Assembly: GCF_030378205.1 (NCBI RefSeq)
Contig: NZ_CP127385.1
Coordinates: 1,211,001-1,275,000, forward strand
DNA length: 64,000 nt
Direction: 5' to 3'
DNA from: Bradyrhizobium sp. NP1
GTDB taxonomy: Bacteria > Pseudomonadota > Alphaproteobacteria > Rhizobiales > Xanthobacteraceae
Part shown: one piece after another, positions 24,758-33,671 of the stretch
How the letters are laid out: each line of letters begins with the position of its first letter
Position numbering within the stretch: the stretch's first letter is position 1
Notes under the pieces: model-generated
Database searches by the model: none
Seen by the model: the letters and a program-made list of their open reading frames with translations, nothing else
What the model was told of the DNA's origin: nothing
Made by a program: the position numbers and the translations under genes

Positions 24758-25639
24758 ATGGCATCTCAGATCAACAAAATCGGTGTGATCGGCGCGGGCC
24801 AGATGGGCAATGGCATCGCGCATGTGGCGGCGGTGGCCGGATTGCACGTGGTGCTCACCGACATTTCGTCCGATCGCCTGAAATCGGGCATGGCGACCAT
24901 CAACGGCAACCTGTCACGTCAGGTTGCCAAGAAGGTCATCAGCGACGACGCGCGCAATCAGGCGCTCGGGCGGATCACGCCGACCGAGAGCCTCGAAGGG
25001 CTTGCCGATTGCGATCTCGTGATCGAAAGCGCGGTCGAGAAGGAAGAGGTCAAGCGCAAGATCTTTCACGACGTCTGCGCGGTGGTGAAGCCGGAAGCGA
25101 TCATCGCCTCCAACACCTCGTCGATCTCGATCACACGGCTCGCCGCATCCACCGATCGCCCCGAGCGCTTCATCGGCATTCACTTCATGAATCCGGTGCC
25201 GCTGATGGAGCTGGTCGAACTGATCCGCGGCATCGCCACCGATGATGCGACCTTCGACACCGCGAAGGAATTCGTCAGTCGGCTCGGCAAGCAGGTCGCG
25301 GTGTCGGAGGATTTCCCGGCCTTCATCGTCAACCGCATCCTGCTGCCGATGATCAACGAGGCGATCTACACGCTCTATGAGGGTGTCGGCAATGTCGAGG
25401 CGATCGACGCGGCGATGAAGCTCGGCGCCCATCATCCGATGGGGCCGCTGGAGCTCGCCGACTTCATTGGGCTCGACACCTGCCTCTCCATCATGCAGGT
25501 GCTGCACGAAGGACTAGCCGATTCCAAATACCGGCCCTGTCCACTTTTGGTGAAATATGTCGAGGCGGGCTGGCTCGGGCGCAAGACCCAGCGCGGCTTC
25601 TACGACTATCGCGGCCCGAAGCCGGTTCCGACGCGGTAA
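24758..25639 (+). CDS. hbdA: 3-hydroxybutyryl-CoA dehydrogenase
   Basis: The 293-residue NAD(P)-dependent enzyme oxidises 3-hydroxyacyl-CoA, or reduces acetoacetyl-CoA. The N-terminal Rossmann motif is KIGVIGAGQMGNGIAHVAA. The family continues with DLVIESAVEKEEVKRKIF, SNTSSISITRLA and the catalytic His-Glu region RFIGIHFMNPVPLMELVELIRG. The C-terminal domain contains FIVNRILLPMINEAI and GAHHPMGPLELADFIGLDTCL. I placed the start at the ATG at 24758, where homology begins; ATG 24731 and TTG 24716 are upstream options. It follows etfBA on the same strand. Confidence 0.93.
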   Translation: MASQINKIGVIGAGQMGNGIAHVAAVAGLHVVLTDISSDRLKSGMATINGNLSRQVAKKVISDDARNQALGRITPTESLEGLADCDLVIESAVEKEEVKRKIFHDVCAVVKPEAIIASNTSSISITRLAASTDRPERFIGIHFMNPVPLMELVELIRGIATDDATFDTAKEFVSRLGKQVAVSEDFPAFIVNRILLPMINEAIYTLYEGVGNVEAIDAAMKLGAHHPMGPLELADFIGLDTCLSIMQVLHEGLADSKYRPCPLLVKYVEAGWLGRKTQRGFYDYRGPKPVPTR

Positions 25640-25647
25640 GCTCGTCA

Positions 25648-25680
25648 TTGCCGGGCATGACCCGGCAATCCCCCGGCACA
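25648..25680. repeat. Short REP-like palindrome
   Basis: CATTGCCGGGCATGACCCGGCAAT is a near-perfect palindrome of the CGTCATTGCCGGG type common in Bradyrhizobium. It lies just after hbdA and may help end its transcript, but no T tract follows. Confidence 0.55.
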
Positions 25681-25742
25681 TCTTCCACCACTCGTTAACT
25701 CTCAGCCCGTAAGTTGCGCGCGGAAGTTTCGGGGTGCCGGGT

Positions 25743-25940
25743 ATGGACATGAGTCTGGTTGCCGCCATCATGGCGGCGAAGGCGGGGGCGGTGCAGCAGC
25801 AGGTGGCGACCTCCGTGCTGAAGTCGAACCTCGATTCTCAGAAATCGGCGGTCGAGACCCTGCTCGGCGGAGCCCAGCAGACGCTGTCGCTGGCCAATGT
25901 CGGCGCAGGCGTCGGCGGCAATCTCAATATTTCGGCCTGA
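25743..25940 (+). CDS. YjfB-like putative motility protein, small
   Basis: The 65-residue protein has the YjfB-like pattern MDMSLVAAIMAAKAGAVQQQVATSVLK ... AQQTLSLANVGAGVGGNLNISA, a conserved small helical protein labelled 'putative motility protein' in databases. There is no signal peptide or membrane segment. A GTG three codons further upstream is possible, but homology starts at MDMS. No flagellar genes are near, so the motility label is only a family name. It faces tlpA tail-to-tail with six bases between them. Confidence 0.75.
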   Translation: MDMSLVAAIMAAKAGAVQQQVATSVLKSNLDSQKSAVETLLGGAQQTLSLANVGAGVGGNLNISA

Positions 25941-25946
25941 ACCGCG

Positions 25947-26630
25947 CTAAAACGCCGCGGCGGGCTGCATAGCGGCCTTGATCAGCTTGACCGCGTCCTC
26001 GCTGTCCCATTCAGCCGGCCCCGCAATCGTCGCGATCTCGCAGCCCTGGCCGTCCACGAGCACCGAGGTGGGCATGCCGAGCGCCCGGCCTATCTGCTTA
26101 AGGTCCTGGAAAACCTTGGCTTTCTGATCGGTGAAATAGCCGAGCCGGGTCAGATTGCCATCCTTCAGAAAGGCCTTCGGCTTGTCGGAATCGCGGGTGT
26201 CGATGTTGATCGCCACCACCTCGAAATTGGGGCCGCCGAGCCTGGTCTGAAGCCTGTCCAGCGCCGGCATCTCCTTGCGGCAGGGCACGCACCAGGTCGC
26301 CCACAGATTCACCAGCACCGTCTTGCCGCGCCAGTCCGATAGCTTCTTCGGCGCGCCATTGGCGTCCTCGAAGGCGAGGTCCGGCAGCCGCAGCGGGGTC
26401 GTCGCCATGGTCAGCGCCGCCACCTCGCCATGGGCGAGCGGCGCGATCCGCTTCGCAACGTCGACGGCCGCCCGGCAGGCCGGATCGCCGCCCGCATTGC
26501 CTTTCAGCCGCCCGTAGCCGTATACGGCCGCAAAACCGATGGCCGCGCCGACCAGCACCATGCCGATGGCAAGCGGAATCCGGCGCGCGGCGGCAGCGGG
26601 GGCGGGACGGTCAGGCATATCGTTTGTCAT
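25947..26630 (-). CDS. tlpA: Thiol:disulfide interchange protein TlpA
   Basis: The 227-residue protein closely follows Bradyrhizobium TlpA, the membrane-anchored periplasmic thioredoxin-like reductant needed for cytochrome aa3 assembly. An N-terminal anchor (about 18-37) is followed by a thioredoxin fold with the active site [11 protein letters not shown] (C114, C117). A second cysteine pair, C52 in GDPACRAAV and the Cys in GQGCEIATI, matches TlpA's structural disulfide. The insert [22 protein letters not shown] is also characteristic. It is divergent from argH, separated by about 110 bases that must hold both promoters. Confidence 0.94.
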   Translation of the reverse strand: MTNDMPDRPAPAAAARRIPLAIGMVLVGAAIGFAAVYGYGRLKGNAGGDPACRAAVDVAKRIAPLAHGEVAALTMATTPLRLPDLAFEDANGAPKKLSDWRGKTVLVNLWATWCVPCRKEMPALDRLQTRLGGPNFEVVAINIDTRDSDKPKAFLKDGNLTRLGYFTDQKAKVFQDLKQIGRALGMPTSVLVDGQGCEIATIAGPAEWDSEDAVKLIKAAMQPAAAF

Positions 26631-26740
26631 TCGGTCTCAGATACGGTTATGCAAGGCCTCTTATTACCGCGCCGGCATCCGGAAAAGCGCTTTATCCGGC
26701 GGCGGTATCGAAGGGCAGGGCAAGTCATGAGCAAAAGGTC

Positions 26741-28138
26741 ATGAGCAACAAGATGTGGGGCGGCCGGTTTTCGGAGCGTCCCGACGCGATCATGGAGGAA
26801 ATCAACGTCTCCATCGACGTCGACCGGCACCTTTATGCCCAGGACATCGCTGCGTCCAAGGCGCACGCGGCCATGCTCGCAGCGCAAGGCATCATCAGCG
26901 CTTCTGATGCAAAAAATATCGGCAAGGGTCTAGACACGATTTTGTCAGAAATCGACAAGGGCTCGTTCGATTTCAAGCGCGCGCTCGAAGACATCCATAT
27001 GAATGTCGAAAGCCGTCTGTCCGAGCTGATCGGGCCCGCCGCCGGGCGCCTGCACACCGCGCGCTCGCGCAACGACCAGGTGGCGACCGACTTCCGCCTC
27101 TATGTCCGCGACACGATCGATGCGACCGATGCGGCGCTCGCTTCCTTCCAGCATGCGCTGGTGCAACGGGCGATCGAGCATGCCTCAACCGTGATGCCGG
27201 GCTTCACCCATCTGCAGACCGCGCAGCCCGTGACCTTCGGCCATCATCTGCTCGCCTATGTCGAGATGGCCTGGCGCGACCGCGGCCGCTTCGCGGATGC
27301 GCGCAAACGGCTGAACGAATCGCCGCTGGGGGCGGCCGCGCTCGCCGGCACCTCGTTCCCGATCGACCGCGCCGCGACCGCGAAGGCGCTTGGCTTCGAC
27401 CGGCCGATGGCCAATTCGCTCGACGCGGTCTCCGACCGCGACTTCGTGCTGGAGACGCTGTCGGCGGCATCGATCTGCGCCATCCACCTGTCGCGCTTCG
27501 CCGAGGAGATCGTGGTGTGGACCTCCCCGTTGGTCGGCCTGGTGCGCCTGAGCGACAAGTTCACCACCGGTTCCTCGATCATGCCGCAGAAGCGCAACCC
27601 CGACGCGGCTGAGCTGGTGCGCGCCAAGACGGGACGCGTGATCGGCGCGCTGAATGCGCTGCTCATCGTGATGAAAGGCCTGCCGCTCGCCTATCAGAAG
27701 GACATGCAGGAGGACAAGCAGGGCGCGATGGAGGCCTTTGCCGCGCTCTCGCTCGCGATCCGCGCCATGACCGGCATGGTGCTCGATCTCGTGCCCGACG
27801 AGGCGCGGATGAAGCAGGCCGCCGGCGAAGGCTATGCCACCGCGACCGATCTTGCCGACTGGCTGGTCAGAACCCTGAAGATGCCGTTCCGCGAGGCCCA
27901 TCACGTCACCGGCCGCATCGTCGCGCTGGCGTCGAAAAAGGGCGTGGCCCTGCATGAGCTGCCGCTCGCCGCCATGCAGGAGGTCGAGCCGAAGATTACC
28001 GCTGATGCCTTGAAGGTGTTGTCGGTGGACGCCTCGGTGAAAAGCCGCACCAGTTTCGGCGGCACTGCGCCGAAGAACGTGCTGGCGCAGGCGAAGGGCT
28101 GGCTGAAGCGGCTCGAAAAACAGCGAAAATTGGGCTGA
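26741..28138 (+). CDS. argH: Argininosuccinate lyase
   Basis: The 465-residue enzyme splits argininosuccinate into arginine and fumarate, the last step of arginine synthesis. The start [15 protein letters not shown] at 26741 is the family norm, with AAAGG upstream; the frame is open further up but without homology. Key segments are the [10 protein letters not shown] region, [32 protein letters not shown] and the flexible signature loop [12 protein letters not shown] carrying the catalytic serine. It is the first gene of the conserved argH-lptM-lysA run. Confidence 0.97.
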   Translation: MSNKMWGGRFSERPDAIMEEINVSIDVDRHLYAQDIAASKAHAAMLAAQGIISASDAKNIGKGLDTILSEIDKGSFDFKRALEDIHMNVESRLSELIGPAAGRLHTARSRNDQVATDFRLYVRDTIDATDAALASFQHALVQRAIEHASTVMPGFTHLQTAQPVTFGHHLLAYVEMAWRDRGRFADARKRLNESPLGAAALAGTSFPIDRAATAKALGFDRPMANSLDAVSDRDFVLETLSAASICAIHLSRFAEEIVVWTSPLVGLVRLSDKFTTGSSIMPQKRNPDAAELVRAKTGRVIGALNALLIVMKGLPLAYQKDMQEDKQGAMEAFAALSLAIRAMTGMVLDLVPDEARMKQAAGEGYATATDLADWLVRTLKMPFREAHHVTGRIVALASKKGVALHELPLAAMQEVEPKITADALKVLSVDASVKSRTSFGGTAPKNVLAQAKGWLKRLEKQRKLG

Positions 28139-28230
28139 GCCTTGGATTTCCGCGCAAATTTCCACTTTGTCCCGCTCTCGCCAGAACCGAACAATCTTTG
28201 TATGGTGCGGCCCGCATTGGGGATTTCATC

Positions 28231-28506
28231 GTGAATCGCAAACTGAGCCCGGCGTCTTCGGGAGGGGCCATCATTCTCTTGTGCGCGGCGCTGCTCGCGC
28301 TGTCCGGCTGCGGCCGCAAGGGGCCGCTCGACCTGCCGCCGGGCGCGCCATCGCCGACGGCCAACGCCGCGCCGACCGATACCGCGGCGGACAACGCGAA
28401 CAAACAGACCGTCTTCAATCCGAATTACGGCAGCGCCGACCCTTCGATGAGCGCGCCGAGAGGCAAGAAGCGCCCGTTCGCTCTCGATCCGCTTCTCGGC
28501 AACTGA
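28231..28506 (+). CDS. lptM: LptM-like small lipoprotein
   Basis: The 91-residue protein starts at a GTG (28231). It has a lipoprotein signal with lipobox LSGC and then the family signature GCGRKGPLDLPPGAP, where the lipidated cysteine begins the mature protein. LptM (formerly YifL) is known from E. coli as a small lipoprotein that helps the LptD/E lipopolysaccharide translocon mature. The location between argH and lysA is conserved in alphaproteobacteria. The rest is polar and disordered, ending with KKRPFALDPLLGN. The symbol is by family similarity. Confidence 0.82.
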   Translation: MNRKLSPASSGGAIILLCAALLALSGCGRKGPLDLPPGAPSPTANAAPTDTAADNANKQTVFNPNYGSADPSMSAPRGKKRPFALDPLLGN

Positions 28507-28513
28507 TCTCGAC

Positions 28514-28679
28514 GAGTGCCCGCTTTCCGAAGTTCGTGATATATATGCCGCGCTCTCGCACACGAACTTCGGAAAGCAAGGGCACTCGCAAGACTATGAT
28601 TCTGGTGCCGCTTTTCGATCTGAAGTTCCTGAGATGAATTTGCGGCGCCCGGTGCAGGAACTTCAGATCGGCGGCACTA
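28514..28679 (+). repeat. Double-hairpin intergenic element, copy C
   Basis: Hairpin 1: 28514-28521 with 28580-28587 (8 bp) and 28522-28538 with 28561-28577 (17 bp, perfect), with an AA bulge on the 3' arm. The linker CAAGACTATGAT is at 28589-28600. Hairpin 2: GTGCCGC near 28605-28611 with GCGGCAC near 28671-28677, and 28617-28631 with 28655-28669 (15 bp, perfect), with a TTTTC bulge on the 5' arm. It fills the space between lptM and lysA almost exactly, ending 10 bases before the lysA start. Confidence 0.9.
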
Positions 28680-28688
28680 GAGCTTGAG

Positions 28689-29954
28689 ATGAACCATTTC
28701 GACTATCGCAACGGCGTGCTGCACGCCGAGGCGGTCAATCTGTCCGATCTGGCGCAGGCGGTGGGCACGCCGTTCTACTGCTACTCGACCGCGACGCTGG
28801 AGCGGCACTACCGCGTCTTCACCGAGGCGTTCGCCGGCGAGAAGGTGCTGGTCTGCTACGCCATGAAGGCGAATTCCAACCAGTCGGTGCTGCGCACGCT
28901 GGCGAAGCTGGGCGCGGGCGCCGATGTGGTCTCGGGCGGCGAGCTGAAGCGCGCGCTCGCAGCCGGCATCCCGCCTTCAAAGATCGTGTTCTCCGGTGTC
29001 GGCAAGACCGAGGCCGAGCTGCGCGCGGCGCTCGCGGCCGACATCCTCTGCATCAACATCGAGTCCGAACCCGAGCTCGAACTGCTGTCGCGCCTTGCCG
29101 CCGAGACCGGCAAGACCGCGCGCATCTCGGTGCGGGTCAATCCGGATGTCGATGCCGGCACCCATGCCAAGATCTCGACCGGCAAGTCCGAGAACAAGTT
29201 CGGCATCCCGCTGTCGCGCGCCCGCGAGGTCTATGCGCGTGCCGCGAAGCTGCCGGGCATCCAGGTGAGCGGCGCCGACATGCATATCGGCAGCCAGATC
29301 ACCGAGCTTGGCCGCATGGAGACCGCGTTTCGGCTGCTGGTCGAGTTCGTGCAGGACCTGCGCGCCGACGGCCACACTATTTCCCACATCGATTTCGGCG
29401 GCGGCCTCGGCATCCCCTATTACATGGACCGCGAGGCGCCGCCGGCGCCGGACGCCTATGCCGCGATGGTCAAGCGGGTCGCGCACAATCTCGGCTGCAT
29501 GCTGATGTTCGAGCCGGGCCGGCTGATCGTCGGCAATGCCGGCATCCTGGTTGCCCGCGTGATCTATGTGAAGCACGGCGATGCGAAGAATTTCGTGATC
29601 ATCGACGCCGCGATGAACGACCTGATCCGCCCGACGCTCTACGAGGCGCATCACGACATCCTGCCGGTGGTCGAGCCCGCCGCCGGCGCGCGACGAATTG
29701 TCGCCGACGTGGTTGGGCCGGTCTGCGAGAGCGGTGACTACCTCGCGCTCGACCGCACGCTTCCCGAGCCGAAGCCCGGCGATCTCGTGGCGATCATGAC
29801 CGCCGGCGCCTATGGCGCGGTGCAGGCGGGCAGCTACAACACCCGGCCCCTGGTGCCGGAAGTGCTGGTCAAGGGCGACCAGTATGCCGTGGTGCGCCCG
29901 CGCGTCGACGTCGATGCGCTGATCGCGATGGACAAGCCCGCACCCTGGCTGTGA
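28689..29954 (+). CDS. lysA: Diaminopimelate decarboxylase
   Basis: The 421-residue PLP enzyme makes lysine from meso-diaminopimelate. The PLP lysine is K60 in VCYAMKANSNQ. HIGSQI, the glycine-rich phosphate site ISHIDFGGGLGIPY, EPGRLIVGNAG and the late CESGDYLALDR (cysteine from the other subunit) are present in family order. It starts 10 bases after a double-hairpin element, so that RNA structure could affect its translation. It ends two bases before the convergent gene at 29956. Confidence 0.96.
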   Translation: MNHFDYRNGVLHAEAVNLSDLAQAVGTPFYCYSTATLERHYRVFTEAFAGEKVLVCYAMKANSNQSVLRTLAKLGAGADVVSGGELKRALAAGIPPSKIVFSGVGKTEAELRAALAADILCINIESEPELELLSRLAAETGKTARISVRVNPDVDAGTHAKISTGKSENKFGIPLSRAREVYARAAKLPGIQVSGADMHIGSQITELGRMETAFRLLVEFVQDLRADGHTISHIDFGGGLGIPYYMDREAPPAPDAYAAMVKRVAHNLGCMLMFEPGRLIVGNAGILVARVIYVKHGDAKNFVIIDAAMNDLIRPTLYEAHHDILPVVEPAAGARRIVADVVGPVCESGDYLALDRTLPEPKPGDLVAIMTAGAYGAVQAGSYNTRPLVPEVLVKGDQYAVVRPRVDVDALIAMDKPAPWL

Positions 29955-29955
29955 T

Positions 29956-30324
29956 CTACCTCAAAGCATGCCTGTCGGCTTCAGGCAGTTGAGGATCATG
30001 CCAAACATCTTCGTATTGTTCGGCGACAAGAAATCGCCAGCCGGGAGGTAGCCCTAGATACGGAATAACCAACGGAGCCCACTCCGCGAGGTGGGATGCA
30101 TGCAAGGGCACGAAAAAATCCGGTTCCGCAGAGAAGCGCTCGCCCGCCCAGATGTACCAACCGCAGGAATCTCCGCTGGGTGAGATTCGTAATCCATTCA
30201 GGGGGCGGCCGCCCTCCTTTACGTTTCTCGATACTCCAACTTTGTGCGCCGGCCCGCACGCAAAGTACCGCGCACCAAAACGCGCGCAAATCGCCTGCTG
30301 CTGGTTCCTTGTGTCCGCATCCAT
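29956..30324 (-). CDS. Conserved hypothetical protein with GWYIW and PPGWRFL motifs
   Basis: The 122-residue protein, taken from the ATG at 30324, is cytoplasmic with no membrane segment. It carries a motif series I have seen in a widespread unnamed family: QAICARFGARYFACGPAHKVGVS, LNGLRISPSGDSCGWYIWAGE, DFFVPLHASHL, and YLGLPPGWRFLVAEQYEDVWHDP. Similar proteins are sometimes grouped with Imm33-type immunity proteins, but no toxin gene is near and I do not claim that role. The reading frame extends upstream to 30429 without homology. It converges with lysA. Confidence 0.65.
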   Translation of the reverse strand: MDADTRNQQQAICARFGARYFACGPAHKVGVSRNVKEGGRPLNGLRISPSGDSCGWYIWAGERFSAEPDFFVPLHASHLAEWAPLVIPYLGLPPGWRFLVAEQYEDVWHDPQLPEADRHALR

Positions 30325-30558
30325 TACTTCGCCACGAGGTTGCCCTTGGCGCCGCCCACGATCACGCTCAGCTTGATTGCCGAGGTTACCGTGGCCACAG
30401 CGAATTGCAACACAGCCATTCGGGGTCATGGATCACGGCTCGCGCTCTGGACAACGCTGCGCGTTGCCAGGCGAGCGCTTGGCCGGGACGACAGGAGATT
30501 CGTTCGCGTCGATCAGGTCAATCGCGGCGGGCGTGCCGCCGCGATCATCGCATCCCCA

Positions 30559-31386
30559 TCACCAGATCTTGTAGCTCACGCCGATGCGGGCGAGGTCCGC
30601 GGTCGCGGTCGACCGGGCGCGAAAGCGAGCGTTGGGGTCCCCGCTAAGGTTAGGTACGGTCCTGAACGTTGCGTCACTATTGCTGAAATCGAGGTGAAGG
30701 TATTCGCCGCGCAGGATCCAGTTCTGGGTCAGCGCATATTCGACGCCGGCGCCAGCTGCGATGCCGATGTGATAGCTGCTGTCCGAAGCGGCAGCGAGGA
30801 ACTGGCCGGCAACGCGGCCAAAGCGGCTGCAACTCGGATCCACACAATTGGATTCTGTCAGCGATGCATCGATATGCCCCCAGGCCGGGCCAGCGGTGAC
30901 GTAGAGCAGCGTGCGGTCGGAGGTCAGCCCGAACCGCGCCCGCAAGGTGGCGAATTGGTCGAGCTTCGACGACGCAACGAGTTGATTGCTCCGAGGATCG
31001 GAGCAAGAGCCAGTGAAGCAAGTCGTGTCACTGTCCTTGAAGCTCGACCAGTTGAAATCGCCCTCGATGCCGACTAGGAACGACGGCGCGAACTGCCAAT
31101 TGTACCCGGCATGCACGCCCCCGACCACGCCGGTGGACTTCAATGCCGGTCCGTTCAGGAACGGCGCGAAATCGTCCAAGTCGGTCACGGGCAGCGACGC
31201 CATACCGCCGCCGACGCTGCCGCCGAGATAGAATCCGGTCCAATTGAAGACAGCGGCAGCCGGTGCGGCCTTGTAAACAGGTGCGCCCATGTCCGCCGCC
31301 ATCGCAGGCGCCACGGCTGCGAGCGCGCCCAGCGCCACGCCGCAGGCAGCGCCGAGCAGCGCGTGCGTCTTGGTCTTCGAGGTCAT
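30559..31386 (-). CDS. Outer-membrane beta-barrel protein (Omp25/31-like), tandem copy 1
   Basis: The 275-residue protein starts at the ATG at 31386 (GAGTGGAGAGCATC upstream) with a signal peptide cleaved after PAMAAD. The mature part opens with FNWTGFYLGGSVGGGMASLP, continues with alternating strands (GYNWQFAPSFLVGIEGDFNWSSF, ATLRARFGLTSDRTLLYVTAGPAWGHIDAS) and ends ADLARIGVSYKIW with the C-terminal aromatic needed for barrel assembly. Its neighbour at 31641 is a close paralogue, sharing most strands and the same first and last residues of the barrel. This one has an extra SNCVDPSCSRFG loop and a longer last loop. Confidence 0.87.
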   Translation of the reverse strand: MTSKTKTHALLGAACGVALGALAAVAPAMAADMGAPVYKAAPAAAVFNWTGFYLGGSVGGGMASLPVTDLDDFAPFLNGPALKSTGVVGGVHAGYNWQFAPSFLVGIEGDFNWSSFKDSDTTCFTGSCSDPRSNQLVASSKLDQFATLRARFGLTSDRTLLYVTAGPAWGHIDASLTESNCVDPSCSRFGRVAGQFLAAASDSSYHIGIAAGAGVEYALTQNWILRGEYLHLDFSNSDATFRTVPNLSGDPNARFRARSTATADLARIGVSYKIW

Positions 31387-31640
31387 GATGCTCTCCACTC
31401 GATTCGATGAAATCGTCGTCGAGAACGTTAGTCGCGAGGCGCGCAACAGGCTTTAGTGGCGGCCGAACGGCATTTGAACGCGTGCGAACTGCGTTGATTT
31501 TCGCGGCTCATGTTGCCGAGCGGCGACACCACTTTGTACCAGGCCAAGAAAAAGGCCGGCCCCATTGGGCCGGCCTGTGTGCCGCGTCTGGAAGTAGAGA
31601 TGATCCGGCGGGACGTGCCGCCGCGATTGTCGCATTCGCA

Positions 31641-32432
31641 TCACCAGATCTTGTAGCTCACGCCGATGCGGGCAAGGTCCGCCGTCGCGCTCGACCGTGC
31701 GCGAAAGCTGGTGTTGGGCTGCAAGGCAGTCGGTTCGATGAACTGTGCGTCCTTGTTGCTGAAGTCGAGGTGAAGATATTCGCCGCGCAGGATCCAGTTC
31801 TGCGTCAGCGCATATTCGACACCCGCGCCCGCCGCGATACCGATGCGATAGCTGCTGTCGGATGCGGCGGCGAAGACCTGGCCGGGGGGGCGGCAGGCCG
31901 GACAATTGAAGTCTGTCAGCGATGCATCGACATGTCCCCAGGCAGGGCCTGCGGTGACGTAGAGCAGCGTGCGGTCGGCGACTAGCCCGAACCGCGCCCG
32001 CAACGTGCTGAAATTGTCGAGCTTGGACGTTGCGACGACTGGGTCAAATCGCGAGATAACGGAACAATTGCCGAAGCAGGTTGTGTCACTGTCCTTGAAG
32101 CTGGACCAGTTGAAATCACCCTCGATGCCGACCAGGAACGACGGCGCGACCTGCCAATTGTAACCGGCATGCAGGCCACCGACCACGCCGGTGGACTTCA
32201 GCGTCGGCCCGTTCAAGGCGGTGTCGAAATCGTCCATGTCGGTCACGGGCAGGGACGCCATGCCGCCGCCGATGGTCCCGCCGACATAGAACCCGGTCCA
32301 GTTGAAAACGGCCGCAGCCGGCGCCTTGTAGACCGGCGCGCCCATGTCCGCCGCCATCGCGGGCGCGGCCGCGACGCACGCAACGCTGCAAGCGGCGCCG
32401 AGCAGCGTGCGCGTCTTGGTCTTCATCATCAT
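31641..32432 (-). CDS. Outer-membrane beta-barrel protein (Omp25/31-like), tandem copy 2
   Basis: The 263-residue protein starts at the first of three consecutive ATGs (32432), after GGAGAACGAA. It has a signal peptide to about AMAADMGAP and an eight-stranded barrel pattern nearly identical to the gene at 30559: VFNWTGFYVGGTIGGGMASLP at the start, VGIEGDFNWSSFKDSDTTCF in the middle, and ADLARIGVSYKIW at the end. Differences cluster in the surface loops (CFGNCSVISRFDP and FNCPACRPPGQ), as expected for exposed parts. The two genes point the same way, 254 bases apart, and arose by tandem duplication. Confidence 0.87.
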   Translation of the reverse strand: MMMKTKTRTLLGAACSVACVAAAPAMAADMGAPVYKAPAAAVFNWTGFYVGGTIGGGMASLPVTDMDDFDTALNGPTLKSTGVVGGLHAGYNWQVAPSFLVGIEGDFNWSSFKDSDTTCFGNCSVISRFDPVVATSKLDNFSTLRARFGLVADRTLLYVTAGPAWGHVDASLTDFNCPACRPPGQVFAAASDSSYRIGIAAGAGVEYALTQNWILRGEYLHLDFSNKDAQFIEPTALQPNTSFRARSSATADLARIGVSYKIW

Positions 32433-32637
32433 TTCGTTCTCCATTCGATTCCGTTGGATCGTCGTGGAGAACGTTTAGTCGCGCCGCGCGCAGCAGGCGT
32501 TAGTGGGAGCCGAACCGTATTTGGGCGTGTCCGAACTGCGTCGATTTTGACTACGCGCTGTTGCAGAGCCGCGACACCTGACTTGTTGATCCGCGCACGC
32601 GCTTGTCGAGAAGCGAACAGGAAGAGTGGTGAAGAGT

Positions 32638-33543
32638 CTACTTCGCTATGGCGCCGCCGCTGCCGCCCACGATCACGCCGGCCTGTTTCTCGATCGGCTT
32701 GATCGCCGCCGTGAAATCCGACTCCGCGCCTTCCTCACGGATCACCACTTCCCAGAGCCGCGCGACGGCCTCCGCCACCTCCATCGATAAGCCCAGCTGT
32801 TTCATCTCTTCCAGTGCCAGCCGCACGTCCTTCACCATCAGTCCGGTGGCGAAACCGAAATCGAAGCTGCGCGGCAGCACCGAGCGCGGAAACTTGTCGC
32901 GGCTTGCGGTATTCATGCCGGAGCCGGCATTGATCACGTCGATCATGATCTTGGGGTCGAGGCCCGCCTTGACGCCCATCACCACGGCTTCCGAGGTCGC
33001 GACCATGGCGGTCGCGGAGAGAAAGTTGTTGGCAAGCTTCATGGTTTGCCCCGAGCCGGGCTTCTCCCCGATGAAGAACAGCTTGCCGATCACCGCGAGC
33101 GCCGGCCGCACCGCCTCGAACTCGGTGCGCGGACCCGACACCATCACCGCCAGCGTGCCTTTCTCGGCGCCGCCGACGCCGCCGGAGACGGGACTGTCGA
33201 TCTGCACGATGTTCCGTTGCTTGAGGAGGTCGAAAATCCGCACCGCCATCCGCGAGCCGACGGTGGAGAGATCGACGAAGCGCCTGACGCGCTCGCCCTC
33301 GATCACGCCGTCTTGTCCGGTCGCTACCTCGAGCGAGGCCTGCAGCGAGGGCAGGCTCGCCATCACGGTCTCGGTGCGGTCCGCGACCGCCTTTGGCGAG
33401 GAGGCGGCTTGCGCGCCGAGCGCGAGCAGCGCCTCGACGGCCTCCTCGCGCGTGTCGAACACCGTCAATTGATGGCCGGCCTCGATCAGACGTCGCGCCA
33501 TGGGAAATCCCATCTTCCCGAGCCCGATGAATCCGATTTCCAT
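32638..33543 (-). CDS. Beta-hydroxyacid dehydrogenase (3-hydroxyisobutyrate dehydrogenase-like)
   Basis: The 301-residue NAD(P)-dependent enzyme has the Rossmann start EIGFIGLGKMGFPMARRL, the substrate loop DSPVSGGVGGAEKGTLAVMVSG, and the catalytic lysine in GSGQTMKLANNFL. This is the family of 3-hydroxyisobutyrate, tartronate-semialdehyde and related dehydrogenases; the exact substrate cannot be read. The ATG at 33543 has GAGGAA upstream. It is followed, after a repeat, by a carboxymuconolactone decarboxylase-like gene upstream in transcription order, and both could serve catabolism of organic acids. Confidence 0.88.
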   Translation of the reverse strand: MEIGFIGLGKMGFPMARRLIEAGHQLTVFDTREEAVEALLALGAQAASSPKAVADRTETVMASLPSLQASLEVATGQDGVIEGERVRRFVDLSTVGSRMAVRIFDLLKQRNIVQIDSPVSGGVGGAEKGTLAVMVSGPRTEFEAVRPALAVIGKLFFIGEKPGSGQTMKLANNFLSATAMVATSEAVVMGVKAGLDPKIMIDVINAGSGMNTASRDKFPRSVLPRSFDFGFATGLMVKDVRLALEEMKQLGLSMEVAEAVARLWEVVIREEGAESDFTAAIKPIEKQAGVIVGGSGGAIAK

Positions 33544-33562
33544 GGCAGCATTTCCTCGCTTT

Positions 33563-33642
33563 CGTCATTGCGGGGAGCAAAGCGACGAAGCAATCCAGCC
33601 TTGGCTGCGTCTCTGGATTGCTTCGCTTCGCTCGCAATGACG
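33563..33642. repeat. Long palindromic Bradyrhizobium repeat
   Basis: CGTCATTGCGGGGAGC...GAAGCAATCCAG pairs with CTGGATTGCTTCG...GCTCGCAATGACG across about 80 bases, giving a nearly perfect long stem. This is one of the commonest intergenic palindromes in Bradyrhizobium. It separates the dehydrogenase gene from the upstream pcaC-like gene. Confidence 0.8.
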
Positions 33643-33671
33643 GCCTAATCTCTCTACGGATCGAGCATCTC

